A DNA stretch of 64,000 nucleotides from the NCBI RefSeq assembly GCF_030315685.1, contig NZ_JASXSI010000007.1:159510-223509 (forward strand), in the 5' to 3' direction. A program made the translations under genes and the position numbers. A model generated the notes under the pieces. The model did not search any database. It was given only the letters and a program-made list of their open reading frames with translations, and was not told the DNA's origin. Source of the stretch: Gordonia sp. ABSL11-1 (lineage in GTDB: Bacteria; Actinomycetota; Actinomycetes; Mycobacteriales; Mycobacteriaceae). Positions 27,399-36,676 of the stretch are shown here, in pieces. Positions within the stretch are counted from its first letter, which is position 1; each line of letters begins with the position of its first letter.

Positions 27399-29249
27399 TC
27401 AGTAGACGTCGCGCAGATAGCGTTTCGCGCGTTTGAGGTCATCGAGATAGTCCTGAGCGGCGTCGTCGGACAACCCGCCGTGCTCCGCCACGACGTCGCG
27501 CAGCGCGGTGTCGACGTCGCGGGCCATCCGGGTGGCGTCACCGCACACGTAGACGTGAGCACCGTCCGAAAGCCATCCGAACAGGTCGGCCCCCTGCTCC
27601 CGTATGCGGTCCTGGACATAGATCTTGTGCTCCTGATCGCGGGAGAACGCCAGGTCGAGCCGGTCCAGGATGCCGTCGGTGACGAAGCCGTCGATCTCGT
27701 CGGCGTAGATGTGATCGTGCGCGCGACGTCGGTCACCGAAGAACAGCCAGTTCCCACCACGGGCGCCTCGGGCGGCCCGCTCGTGCAGGAACGAACGGAA
27801 CGGTGCGATGCCGGTCCCGGGCCCGATCATGATGGTCTTCGTGTCGTCCGGCGGTAGGCGGAACGAGTTGTTCGGTGAGATGAACACGCCGACCTGTGTG
27901 CCCTCGGGCCGTCGGTCGGCGAGAAAGGTCGAGCACACCCCGCCGCGCTGACGATCACCCGAGCGATAGCGCACGGTCGCCATCGTGATGTGCACTGTGC
28001 CCGCATGAGCCAACGGGCTCGACGAGATCGAGTACACGCGATGCTGTAGCGGCCGCAACTCGGCGATGAGCTCCTCGGGACTGATCGTCAGTGTCGGGTC
28101 GACATCGAGCAGGTCGAGGACGTCCTTGCCCCACATCCAGGCGTCGAGCGCCTCCCGATCGCCGTTCGACGTCAGATGGATGAGTTCGGCGTCCTGGCTG
28201 CGCTGCGCGATGTAGTCGAGCAGATACTTCGACGGCGTGGAGATCTCGTAGTGCTCGGTGAGGGCCTCGCGCAGAGACCGTTCCACCTTGCGATCGGTGA
28301 TCACGGTGTCCGGCGAGACGCCGAGACGGGTGATGATCCGGTCGACGAGTTCGTCGTCGTTCACCGGCGAGATGCTGATGCCGTCGCCGGGCTGATAATC
28401 GATCCCGCTGTCGCCCAACGAGATCTCCAGGTGGCGGACCTCCTTGTCCGAGGTCGGTGCAGACAGCAGCGTGTTGGCGACGACGGTCGCGGAGTACGGA
28501 TTCTTACGGGTCCACGGGGACTTCGTGCGCGGGGCCGGTCCCGTGGGCGCGGTGGTCGCCGCCGCCGCGGCCGGACCGGCTACTGAGAGGGGGGCCGGGC
28601 CCACCTCGTCTGCGCCCACCTCGATTGCGCCCACGTCCACTGCGGCGAGGGCGGGTACTGCGCGTCCGATCCAGTCGGTCGCCGGATCCTCGAAGTCGAC
28701 GTCGCAGTCGACGCGATCGACGACGCGGGTGCCGCCGAGTTCGGCCAGGCGGGCGTCGATGTTCTTGCCGGCCTGGCAGAAACCGTCGTAGATGGAGTCG
28801 CCGAGGGCGAGCACCCCGAAGTAGAGACCGTCGAGCCGGGGTGCGTCCGGGGCGGCGAGGGCCTGCCAGAACAGTTCCGCGTTGTCGGGCATGTCGCCCT
28901 CGCCGTAGGTCGAGGTGATCACCAGAAGACGGCGCACCGCCGACAGCGCGGTGATGTCGAGCGCGTCGAGATCGCAGCGGACGGGCTCGAAACCGTGCTC
29001 GCGGGCCAGGGCCTCGGCCTGCTCGGACAACCATTCCGCGGTCCCGGTCTGGCTGCCGTAGACGATCTGTAACGGAATGCCGCCCGGGGCCGCCGCGTCG
29101 ACGGTCGCGGTCCCGCCGACGGGCACGCCTGCCGGCGGCGCTCCCGCCGGCATCGCGATCCGCGTGTTGATTCCGGCGAGAAAGCCTGCAAGCCAGGCCT
29201 TCTGGTCGCCGGTGAACGGGATGTCCGCTGGAATGTAGGGGAGTTGCAT
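27399..29249 (-). CDS. NADPH-dependent diflavin reductase (CysJ-like)
   Basis: The 616-residue protein carries an N-terminal CysJ-type segment (IPFTGDQKAWLAGFLAGI). An FMN flavodoxin domain (about 58-205) has IVYGSQTGTAEWLSEQ, TSTYGEGDMPDNAELFW and VLALGDSIYDGFCQAGKNID. An Ala/Pro hinge near 215-250 is followed by the FAD domain with RVYSISSSP and GGVCSTFLAD, and an NADPH domain with IGPGTGIAPFRSF, VYVCGDA and the C terminus KRYLRDVY. Such proteins pass electrons from NADPH via FAD and FMN to a partner; CysJ serves the hemoprotein CysI. No cysI lies in this window. Its ATG is one base after the stop of the GltB-like gene, so that protein is the most likely partner, with the HemS-like protein as the alternative. 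Confidence 0.92.
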   Translation of the reverse strand: MQLPYIPADIPFTGDQKAWLAGFLAGINTRIAMPAGAPPAGVPVGGTATVDAAAPGGIPLQIVYGSQTGTAEWLSEQAEALAREHGFEPVRCDLDALDITALSAVRRLLVITSTYGEGDMPDNAELFWQALAAPDAPRLDGLYFGVLALGDSIYDGFCQAGKNIDARLAELGGTRVVDRVDCDVDFEDPATDWIGRAVPALAAVDVGAIEVGADEVGPAPLSVAGPAAAAATTAPTGPAPRTKSPWTRKNPYSATVVANTLLSAPTSDKEVRHLEISLGDSGIDYQPGDGISISPVNDDELVDRIITRLGVSPDTVITDRKVERSLREALTEHYEISTPSKYLLDYIAQRSQDAELIHLTSNGDREALDAWMWGKDVLDLLDVDPTLTISPEELIAELRPLQHRVYSISSSPLAHAGTVHITMATVRYRSGDRQRGGVCSTFLADRRPEGTQVGVFISPNNSFRLPPDDTKTIMIGPGTGIAPFRSFLHERAARGARGGNWLFFGDRRRAHDHIYADEIDGFVTDGILDRLDLAFSRDQEHKIYVQDRIREQGADLFGWLSDGAHVYVCGDATRMARDVDTALRDVVAEHGGLSDDAAQDYLDDLKRAKRYLRDVY

Positions 29250-29250
29250 G

Positions 29251-32200
29251 TCATCCCACCTTTGTCGTTGCTGGGTCGACGGAGGAGCCCGGGCCGCCCG
29301 CGACGTCGGGAACTGCCGCGGCGGCGAAGAGCTCGTCGAAACCGGGGAGTCCGCCCAGCTTCTCGCGGTTCTTGCGGTCCTGCAGGAGGATCCATCCATA
29401 GGTCCCGGGCGCATCCATCGACCAGACATTGCGTTGTGCCAGTGCCGATTTGTAGTCGTCCACGCGTTTGGCCGCGATCAGCGCAGCGAGCTGATCGGCG
29501 TCGTATGCCCCGAGGATGTCACGCGCGTAGCGCGCGACCTTCGACAGCAGGTCGAAGTCCTCGGTGAGGACGAGATTGCGCGCTCCGGTGGCGATCGCCT
29601 GATCGGTCCAGGCGGAGACCTGCTCCCGGGACCGGGCGCCTGCTGCCCGCGCCAGGCGTGCGGAGGCGACCTGGCGCGCGAGCTCGAACACGGTGAACGC
29701 GTTCAGGAGACGGTACATCTCCGCGTTGTCGGTCTCACCGTAGCGGGGTACGACGCCGTCGGCCACCGGCGTGCCACTGCGGATGCTGACCTTCAATGCC
29801 CGCACCTGATGGGCCGCGAGTGCGGTCGACAGTTCGTCGAGGAGGTCGCGGCGCGAGATCGATGCCACGAGCGCGTCGCTGTCCTGATAGGCGCCCAGGG
29901 CTCGGGGCATCGCATAGGAGATGTAGTGACGTTCGGTCTCCCAGTTCTCCAGCAGCCGTGTGCCGAGCGCCGAACCGGTTGCCGCCACGTGCATCTCCAG
30001 CATCTGCCGGACCGCATGATGGTGGACGGGGGCGAGGGGATCGTCGACGCCGGTGATGGCCCCGACGATCACCGAGTCGCTGCTGATCCGCGACTCGAGG
30101 ACGCACGCCGGGTCGTACTGATACAGGAACCCGCCGCTCATCCCGTTCCCGAGGCCCTTGCCGTACCCGCCGAGGTTGAGCACAGCACCATTGGTCATGT
30201 ACTCGCAGGCGAACTCGCCCACCCCCTCGACGACCGCGGTCGCACCGGAGTTGCGGACCGCGAACCGGTCGCCCGCCTCACCCTCGACGAACAGTCGGCC
30301 ACCCGTGGCGCCGAACAGGGCGAAGTTGCCGATCAGGACGTTGCCGCCGATCGACGGGGACCCGCCGCCCGGCGACCGCACGATCACACTGCCGCCCGAC
30401 ATCGACTTCCCGACGCCGTCGTTGCAGGTACCGCTGTGTTCCAGGCGCATCCCGTCGTTGCAGAACGCCGCGTACGAGAGTCCGGCCGAGCCGGAGGTGG
30501 TGATCCGCACCGACTCCGGCCCCAGGAACCGGCGTCCACGGTCGTCGACGAGCACACTCGGCAGGGCGGCGGCGTCGGCGGCGGTCAACTCGTGGTTCAG
30601 TATCCGTTCGATGTCGACCGCGAGCTGGGCGCCGACACTCTTGTTCCGGTTGCCGAGAACCGGGGTGTCGATCGTGACATCGAGCTCGCGCGACTCCATC
30701 AGGGCCGTGCGGACCTCGTGGCCGAGGGCATCGTCGATCGCGTAATCGCGCTCCAGATAGACCGGGTCGGTGATCGCCACCGGAGCGATCCGGGCCAGCA
30801 GGGCCTGCGGTCGCAGGGCGGTCACCGCCGCGGGATGGTCGATCAGCCGCAGCAGATCGGTGCGGCCACGGGCGGCCGCCAGGCTGCGCAGACCCAGGCC
30901 GGCGAGGATCTCGCGGACGTCGTGGGCGACGTTGCACAGGTACTGGGCCATCGATCGCGGATCCCCGTCGAAGACCTCGGGGTTGGTCGTCAGACCGGCC
31001 GGACACTTGATGTTGCAGTTCTTGGCCATCACGCAGCCGATCATCATCAGCGCCGATGTGCCGAACTCGAAACTGTCGGCACCCAGCAGCGCCGACGTCA
31101 CGACGTCGCGACCGGTCTGGTGGGCACCCGACGTACGCAGCACCACCTTCTGTCGTAAGCCGTTGGCGCACAGTGCCTGATGCACCTCGGCGAGGCCGAT
31201 CTCCGCGGCGCGTCCGGCGTAGCGCAGGCTCGTCACCGACGCCGCGCCGGTGCCTCCGGTGTTGCCCGCGACGTTGATCACGTCGGCACCGGCCTTGGCC
31301 ACGCCGACCGCGATCGTCCCGATGCCCTCCGAGGACACCAGTTTGACGATGACCCGGACGCGCGCGGCCTTGCAGTCGTGGATGAGTTGGGCGAGATCCT
31401 CGATGGAGTAGGTGTCGTGATGCGGCGGTGGTGACACGAGTTCCACGCCGGGTGTACCACCGCGCGCGGCCGCGATCTCCACCGTCACCTTCGGGGCCGG
31501 GAGCTGTCCGCCCTCACCGGGTTTCGCTCCCTGCCCGATCTTGATCTCCAGTTCGCGGAGCATCGGGTCGGCGAGGTAGCCCGCCCAGATGCCGAAGCGT
31601 CCGGACGCGAACTGCTTGATCGCCGACGCGCGGATGGTCCCGTAGCGGGACATGTGTTCGCCGCCCTCGCCGCTGTTGGACAGTCCGCCGACCATGTTGG
31701 TGCCGTGGGCGACCGCTTCGTGGGCGGGCGCGACCAGGGCGCCGTGACTCATCGCGCCGGAGGCGAAGGTTGCGGTGATCTCGTGTGCGGGTTGCACATC
31801 GGCGAGGGCGATGGCCGGCTGAGCGGTACGCAGGCGGCGCAGCAGATCGATGGCCGTGCCGCTCGCGACGACGATGATCCCGGAGTCCCCGCAGTCGAGG
31901 ATCTCCGCCGACGTCCCGAGCAGGTCGGCGAGCGCCTGTGCCAGGGCCTGGACCCGCGCGAGTCCGTCGGAGCCGGTGGGATCTCCGTCGAGGGTCAGAT
32001 GGAAGCTGCCCGGTGTGCCGGCGTCGTCCTCGAGCGAGGTCACCCGTAGACCGCGCACGGCGACCGTCTCGGCCGGATCGGTCTGGGTCCGGTGCAGCAC
32101 GCCGACGAAGTCGTCGACGATTCCCGCCGAGGTCACGTCGAGTGGGAGGGCCAGGATGTCGCGCAGCGCGCTCGGACGGACGGCACGCTGTGCGGCGATC

Positions 32201-34899
32201 TCCTCGGCGAACGAACGGTAGGCGTCGGTGACCACGAACGCATCGATGTCGTCGGCGGAGAGGCGGTCGTAGGAACTGTCCGCGTACGCGCCCGCGTCCA
32301 GTCCGAACGCATCCGACAACGTGCCGAGGGTCAGCAGGCGGAGCCCGCCGGCGCGGTCGGCCTCGGCGGCCGAGGGGGATTCGCGGCCGGCGGTGGTCAA
32401 GGTGATCTTCTCACCGGTCAGGTCGGCGTACTTGCGGACCGCGGTCGCGCCGAACGAGTGGCCCGCGCCGTCGGCGCGTTCCTTGAACAGGCCGAGCAAC
32501 GGAAGGTCCTTGTCCGAGGCGAGCGGGGTGCTCACCGCCGCACGGTGAGCACGGCCCACGGACGCCGCGATCGGGCCGAGTCCGACACCTCCGACCGGGG
32601 CACGCAGATCCGGAAACCACCGGCGCAGGTCCGTATCGGCGGTGTCGAGGAAGTTGGGCTCGAAGAACTCGCCGCCGATGTAGCTCTCGACGGTACAGAG
32701 TCCGACCCGTCCCATCGTCTTCATCAACGACTTCTCGGCCGCCCGCGCCCACCGACCAAACGCCGCCTGCCGTTCGGTCCCGTCGGTCGACACCGAGGCC
32801 GCGCGGCGTGCGATCGAATGGGGATGGACTGCGGCAGCACCGAATCCCAGGGTGGCCGCGAGGTGATGGGAGGACTCCACCTGCCCGGTGTCGGCAACGA
32901 GTGACACCCGCAGACGCAGGCCAGCTGCGATGAGTCTCTGGTTGAGCGCCGACACCGCGAACACGATCGGGATCGCGGCGCGGTCGGCGGCGATGCCGCG
33001 GTCACTCAGGACGGCGATCCCGCCGTGTGACTCGGCGAAGGCGACGACCTCGTCGCCGAGACGATCCACCGCCGACACCATCGCGCGGCGGTCGCCGTCC
33101 CCGCCGTCCTCGTCGTCGGCGGCGACGATCGGGAAGCATGCGTCGAATCGTCGGACCGGGGTCACGTCCTGTCGGCGGAGCAGGTCGAGGTCGCCGGTAC
33201 CGAGGATCGGCGTGGGCAGGACGATCTGGCGGTTCGCGGCGGTCGACTCCGGGCCGGTACCCGGGCGTGCCCCCAACGCGACCCGGAGAGTCATGCCGTC
33301 CGCCTCGCGGATGCTGTCGAGCGGGGGATTGGTCACCTGCGCGAAGCGTTGTGAGAAGAACCGCGCCACATTGGGTTCGATGTCGGTCAGCGCGTTGATG
33401 GCGTTGCCGAATCCCATGGCCGACACGCGTTCGGCGCCATCGGAGAGCATCGGGTCGACGAAGTACCGGAAGCTCTCCTGGTCGAGGTGATAGGCCCGGT
33501 ACCGCTGATGGTCGGTCAGTTCGGTGCCATCGCAGGCGTCGTCGGTGGACGGTTCCCGGTCGCCCGGCGCACCGGTCGCCGCCTCGACGTCGGCGAGGTC
33601 GATCCTGGCCGCGGCCAGCAGGGCGCCGTAATCCCTGGCGGCGGCGAGCTTCTCGTAGGCGTCGCGCGTCGTGTAGGTGCGGTGCTCCCGATGGTCGTAG
33701 TAGATCATCCCGCCGGCGGACACCCGCCCCCGCGCGATCACGGTCTCGGGTGGGAACGCGATCTGGCCGGCCTCGGAGAACACGCACAGGTAGTCAGTGG
33801 TCTCGACCGTCCGCAGCGGACGCAGACCGAGACGGTCGAGTCGGGCGCCGATGACCGTACCGTCGCCGAACACGACCGCCGCCGGGCCGTCGTTCTTCTC
33901 CTCGACGAGCGAGAAGTACTCGAACATGGCGCGCACCGGCTCCGAGAGCGAGGAGTCGTTCTCCCATGCCGGCGGCATCATCGACACGATCGCGGTCACC
34001 AGGTCGACCCGGTCCTCGATGACCCTCGCCGCCACCGTCTGGTCCAGGCGGCAACTGTCGGACTGCCCGGGTGGCCGCACGATGCTCTTGTGCTGCGCGG
34101 TCGCCGCGGTCACCTGCGCGATGCGGTTCTTCTTGTCGGTGTTCAGCTCTCCGTTGTGCGCCAGGAACCGGAAGGGTTGCGCCATCGTCGGATGTGGATC
34201 GGTGTTCGTGGAGAACCGTGTGTGGAAGTACAGCGTGTGCACCGCGTGGTCCGGGTCGCCGAGGTCGGTGAAGTAGTCGATGACCTCAGGCGAGGACAAC
34301 CGGCCCTTGAGGACCTGCGTCCGTGCCGACAGCGACAGCGGATAGAGCCCGGCCAGCTCGGGTTTGGTGAAGGCGATCGCCTCGATGTGCAACAGGGCCT
34401 GCTGAACGGCGTGGTCGAGTGCAGCGGGCTCCGGGCACGGCTCCGGCGCCGAGAACACCCACTGACGGATCGGCAGCTGGAACGACACGGCCGCCCGACG
34501 CAGCGTGTCGTTGTCCACCGGGACGTCGCGCACGGTGAGAATCCCGAAACCCCGGCCGGTCATCGTGCGTTCGATGAGCCGGGCGGCGTGGGCCGCCGCC
34601 TCGGGCTCGGTCGGGAGGAAGAAGTTGCCGACACAGAACCGGCCCAGTCGGAGATCGGGTCGGCCCGTGATCTTGCGGAAGAACCGCAGCGAGAGGTCCA
34701 TCGAGACGCCGCCGCCGTCGCCGACGCCGAGCGCCGACATGCCGCCGCGGTGGGGGACCGAGCACAGGGCCTCGCGGGCCTTGGAGATCACGGAGTGTTT
34801 CTGCACCCCGTCCTTGCGGGTGATGAAGCCCACCCCACAACTGCTCTTCTCGTCGCTCGGATCCCAGAGCAGCGCTCCGGGGTCAAGTTCTGGCCGCAT
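29251..34899 (-). CDS. Giant glutamate-synthase-like (GltB family) protein with C-terminal extension
   Basis: The 1882-residue protein has the GltB domain order. A 20-residue propeptide precedes Cys21 (SSCGVGFITRKDG), the expected Ntn glutaminase nucleophile, with amidotransferase motifs FHTRFSTNTDPHPTMAQPFR and LAHNGELNT. A central domain follows, then the FMN-binding synthase domain (GAMSHGALVAPAHEA, SNSGEGGEH, GQGAKPGEGGQLP, NTGGTGAAS). The 3Fe-4S ligands are C1289, C1295 and C1299, spaced C-x5-C-x3-C, one residue shorter than the usual C-x5-C-x4-C. The GXGXG helix ends near 1580. A further 280 mostly helical residues are not part of normal GltB. No gltD is adjacent; a diflavin reductase starts one base downstream. 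I chose the ATG at 34899 because AGAGGA precedes it. Glutamate synthase activity is likely but unproven, and the electron donor is the open question. Confidence 0.85.
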   Translation of the reverse strand: MRPELDPGALLWDPSDEKSSCGVGFITRKDGVQKHSVISKAREALCSVPHRGGMSALGVGDGGGVSMDLSLRFFRKITGRPDLRLGRFCVGNFFLPTEPEAAAHAARLIERTMTGRGFGILTVRDVPVDNDTLRRAAVSFQLPIRQWVFSAPEPCPEPAALDHAVQQALLHIEAIAFTKPELAGLYPLSLSARTQVLKGRLSSPEVIDYFTDLGDPDHAVHTLYFHTRFSTNTDPHPTMAQPFRFLAHNGELNTDKKNRIAQVTAATAQHKSIVRPPGQSDSCRLDQTVAARVIEDRVDLVTAIVSMMPPAWENDSSLSEPVRAMFEYFSLVEEKNDGPAAVVFGDGTVIGARLDRLGLRPLRTVETTDYLCVFSEAGQIAFPPETVIARGRVSAGGMIYYDHREHRTYTTRDAYEKLAAARDYGALLAAARIDLADVEAATGAPGDREPSTDDACDGTELTDHQRYRAYHLDQESFRYFVDPMLSDGAERVSAMGFGNAINALTDIEPNVARFFSQRFAQVTNPPLDSIREADGMTLRVALGARPGTGPESTAANRQIVLPTPILGTGDLDLLRRQDVTPVRRFDACFPIVAADDEDGGDGDRRAMVSAVDRLGDEVVAFAESHGGIAVLSDRGIAADRAAIPIVFAVSALNQRLIAAGLRLRVSLVADTGQVESSHHLAATLGFGAAAVHPHSIARRAASVSTDGTERQAAFGRWARAAEKSLMKTMGRVGLCTVESYIGGEFFEPNFLDTADTDLRRWFPDLRAPVGGVGLGPIAASVGRAHRAAVSTPLASDKDLPLLGLFKERADGAGHSFGATAVRKYADLTGEKITLTTAGRESPSAAEADRAGGLRLLTLGTLSDAFGLDAGAYADSSYDRLSADDIDAFVVTDAYRSFAEEIAAQRAVRPSALRDILALPLDVTSAGIVDDFVGVLHRTQTDPAETVAVRGLRVTSLEDDAGTPGSFHLTLDGDPTGSDGLARVQALAQALADLLGTSAEILDCGDSGIIVVASGTAIDLLRRLRTAQPAIALADVQPAHEITATFASGAMSHGALVAPAHEAVAHGTNMVGGLSNSGEGGEHMSRYGTIRASAIKQFASGRFGIWAGYLADPMLRELEIKIGQGAKPGEGGQLPAPKVTVEIAAARGGTPGVELVSPPPHHDTYSIEDLAQLIHDCKAARVRVIVKLVSSEGIGTIAVGVAKAGADVINVAGNTGGTGAASVTSLRYAGRAAEIGLAEVHQALCANGLRQKVVLRTSGAHQTGRDVVTSALLGADSFEFGTSALMMIGCVMAKNCNIKCPAGLTTNPEVFDGDPRSMAQYLCNVAHDVREILAGLGLRSLAAARGRTDLLRLIDHPAAVTALRPQALLARIAPVAITDPVYLERDYAIDDALGHEVRTALMESRELDVTIDTPVLGNRNKSVGAQLAVDIERILNHELTAADAAALPSVLVDDRGRRFLGPESVRITTSGSAGLSYAAFCNDGMRLEHSGTCNDGVGKSMSGGSVIVRSPGGGSPSIGGNVLIGNFALFGATGGRLFVEGEAGDRFAVRNSGATAVVEGVGEFACEYMTNGAVLNLGGYGKGLGNGMSGGFLYQYDPACVLESRISSDSVIVGAITGVDDPLAPVHHHAVRQMLEMHVAATGSALGTRLLENWETERHYISYAMPRALGAYQDSDALVASISRRDLLDELSTALAAHQVRALKVSIRSGTPVADGVVPRYGETDNAEMYRLLNAFTVFELARQVASARLARAAGARSREQVSAWTDQAIATGARNLVLTEDFDLLSKVARYARDILGAYDADQLAALIAAKRVDDYKSALAQRNVWSMDAPGTYGWILLQDRKNREKLGGLPGFDELFAAAAVPDVAGGPGSSVDPATTKVG

Positions 34900-35235
34900 T
34901 CGGTCCTCTGAGTTCTCGGTCCGCCCCGCGCGGGACGGCACTGGTCGGATCGTCCGGGGAGTCGGCGTCACTGCGACGATGAAGTGACGCCGACGAAGCC
35001 ATCAGCCTACAACTTAGCTAAGCCTTACTATCCTAAGGCATGCCTAACTAGGGAATGAAACGCGCTGACGTCACGTTCTGGTCTGTGGATCGCACAGAAA
35101 GACGGCCGCGGTCGGGCACGTTCGACGATTTCCAGGCCGAACCTCCCAAGTGGCATACTGAGCGGTCGAGTCCGGTTCCGGTTCACACCATCGATCCACG
35201 ATGGTGACCCGGCGACCACAGAAAGGGACAACCAG
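34900..35235. other. Divergent regulatory gap between the GltB-like operon and rpmE
   Basis: This 336-base gap holds no gene. It contains the two DtxR/IdeR-like boxes (35014-35047), an AT-rich patch. For rpmE a weak promoter is possible: TTCCAG (35130-35135), 18 bases, CATACT (35154-35159). The rpmE ribosome binding site GAAAGG precedes its ATG. Confidence 0.6.
35014..35047. promoter_or_regulatory. Two overlapping DtxR/IdeR iron-box-like sites
   Basis: By eye, 35014-35032 matches the consensus TWAGGTWAGSCTWACCTWA at 15 of 19 positions and 35029-35047 at 14 of 19. The two share four bases, as in paired DtxR-dimer sites. The second contains the palindrome AGGCATGCCT. They lie 115 to 148 bases upstream of the GltB-like start and about 190 bases before rpmE. 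Iron-dependent repression of the minus-strand operon is the natural reading, but it is inference. Confidence 0.6.
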
Positions 35236-35466
35236 ATGAAGCAGGGCATCCACCCCGAGTACGCGACGACCACGGTCGTCTGCGGCTGCGGCAACACCTT
35301 CGAGACCCGCAGCACCGCGGACAACGGACGTATCAACGTCGAGGTCTGCTCGCAGTGCCACCCGTTCTACACCGGTAAGCAGAAGATCCTCGACACCGGC
35401 GGCCGCGTGGCCCGGTTCGAGAAGCGCTACGGCAAGCGGACCCCCAAGAAGGCCGACGCCAACTAG
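35236..35466 (+). CDS. rpmE: 50S ribosomal protein L31, zinc-binding type
   Basis: The 76-residue protein [20 protein letters not shown] has four Cys ligands at C16, C18, C38 and C41 (C-x-C, C-x2-C), marking the zinc-containing C+ paralogue; the zinc-free form used in zinc shortage lacks them. The C terminus is basic ([10 protein letters not shown]). It follows a GAAAGG ribosome binding site and is followed at once by a strong intrinsic terminator. The position after rho and before prfA matches mycobacterial order. Confidence 0.98.
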   Translation: MKQGIHPEYATTTVVCGCGNTFETRSTADNGRINVEVCSQCHPFYTGKQKILDTGGRVARFEKRYGKRTPKKADAN

Positions 35467-35474
35467 CTCGATCG

Positions 35475-35529
35475 ACGACGCCCCTCCGGCGCGCACTGAG
35501 TGCGCCCGGACGGGCGTCGTTTTCGTTTC
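35475..35529 (+). terminator. Intrinsic terminator of rpmE
   Basis: The outer stem is ACGACGCCC (35475-35483) with GGGCGTCGT (35512-35520). Nested inside are TCCGG/CCGGA and GCGCAC-TGA-GTGCGC stems. The T-rich tail TTTCGTTTC follows directly. It is the clearest factor-independent terminator in the window. Confidence 0.9.
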
Positions 35530-35580
35530 GGTCCTTCTCCATCCAGCCGACGCGGCGAACCCGCGACAGAGGTGAGCACC

Positions 35581-36672
35581 ATGACCACACAGGAGTCCCC
35601 GGGTCGGGGACAGTCGGCGATCGACGACATCCTCGCCGAACACGCCGGCCTCGAGGCCCAGCTCGCCGATCCCTCGCTGCACGATGACCCGACCGCGGCC
35701 CGCCGTGTCGGCAAGCGGTTCGCCGAACTCGCGCCCATCATGTCCACGTACCGCCGTCTCGTCGCGGCGCGTGACGATCTCGCCGCGGCCCGCGAACTCG
35801 CCGCCGACGACGCGGCGTTCGCCGAGGAGATCCCGGCGCTCGATGCCACCGTCGCCGAGCTCGATGCCGCGCTGATCGACCTGCTCGCCCCGCGCGACCC
35901 GCACGATGGCGATGACGTCGTGCTGGAGATCAAATCCGGTGCGGGCGGCGAGGAGTCGGCGCTGTTCGCGGCCGACCTCGCCCGGATGTACCTGAAGTAC
36001 TGCGAGCGTCATGGGTTCAAGGCACAGACACTCGGAGTCACCGAGTCCGATCTCGGCGGCTACAAAGAGGCCACGATCTCGATCAAGTCGAAAGAGCAAC
36101 TGCGCGATGGTGTCTGGTCGCGACTGAAGTTCGAGGGCGGGGTCCACCGGGTGCAGCGCGTGCCGGTGACCGAATCCCAGGGCCGTATCCACACGTCGGC
36201 TGCGGGCGTGCTGATCTACCCGGAGCCCGAAGAGATCGAGCAGGTGGAGATCGACGAGTCCGATCTGCGTATCGACGTGTACCGGTCGTCGGGCAAGGGG
36301 GGTCAGGGCGTCAACACGACCGACTCCGCGGTGCGGATCACCCATCTGCCCACCGGGATCGTGGTGACCTGCCAGAACGAGCGCTCGCAGCTGCAGAACA
36401 AGGCAAGGGCGATGCAGGTCCTCGCGGCGCGCCTGCAGTCTGCGGCCGAGGAGGAGGCCGAGGCGGCCGCCGCCCAGGGCCGCGCCGCGCAGATCCGGAC
36501 GGTCGACCGTTCGGAACGGATTCGTACGTACAACTTCCCGGAGAACCGCATCACCGATCACCGTATCGGCTACAAGGCGAACAATCTCGACGCCGTCCTC
36601 GGTGGCGACATGGACGCCATGCTGGATGCGCTCGTGGCCGCCGACCGCGCGGCGCGGCTCGAAGCCGAGTGA
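35581..36672 (+). CDS. prfA: Peptide chain release factor 1
   Basis: It releases finished polypeptides at UAA and UAG. The codon-recognition tripeptide is PVT in [19 protein letters not shown] (PAT in E. coli). The catalytic GGQ is in [18 protein letters not shown]; the Gln is the PrmC methylation target. With 363 residues it has the usual length. The ATG at 35581 follows GAGGTGAGCACC. The prmC gene starts 4 bases after its stop, pairing the release factor with its methyltransferase. Confidence 0.98.
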   Translation: MTTQESPGRGQSAIDDILAEHAGLEAQLADPSLHDDPTAARRVGKRFAELAPIMSTYRRLVAARDDLAAARELAADDAAFAEEIPALDATVAELDAALIDLLAPRDPHDGDDVVLEIKSGAGGEESALFAADLARMYLKYCERHGFKAQTLGVTESDLGGYKEATISIKSKEQLRDGVWSRLKFEGGVHRVQRVPVTESQGRIHTSAAGVLIYPEPEEIEQVEIDESDLRIDVYRSSGKGGQGVNTTDSAVRITHLPTGIVVTCQNERSQLQNKARAMQVLAARLQSAAEEEAEAAAAQGRAAQIRTVDRSERIRTYNFPENRITDHRIGYKANNLDAVLGGDMDAMLDALVAADRAARLEAE

Positions 36673-36676
36673 TCCG

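Noticed and set aside
29248..31158. 636-residue plus-strand frame opposite the GltB-like gene
   Set aside because: The minus strand encodes clear GltB motifs including the FMN and Fe-S regions; the plus frame has none.
29251..34971. Earlier start of the GltB-like gene at 34971
   Set aside because: The ATG at 34899 has a good AGAGGA site and gives a normal 20-residue propeptide before Cys21; the extra 24 residues have no supporting feature.
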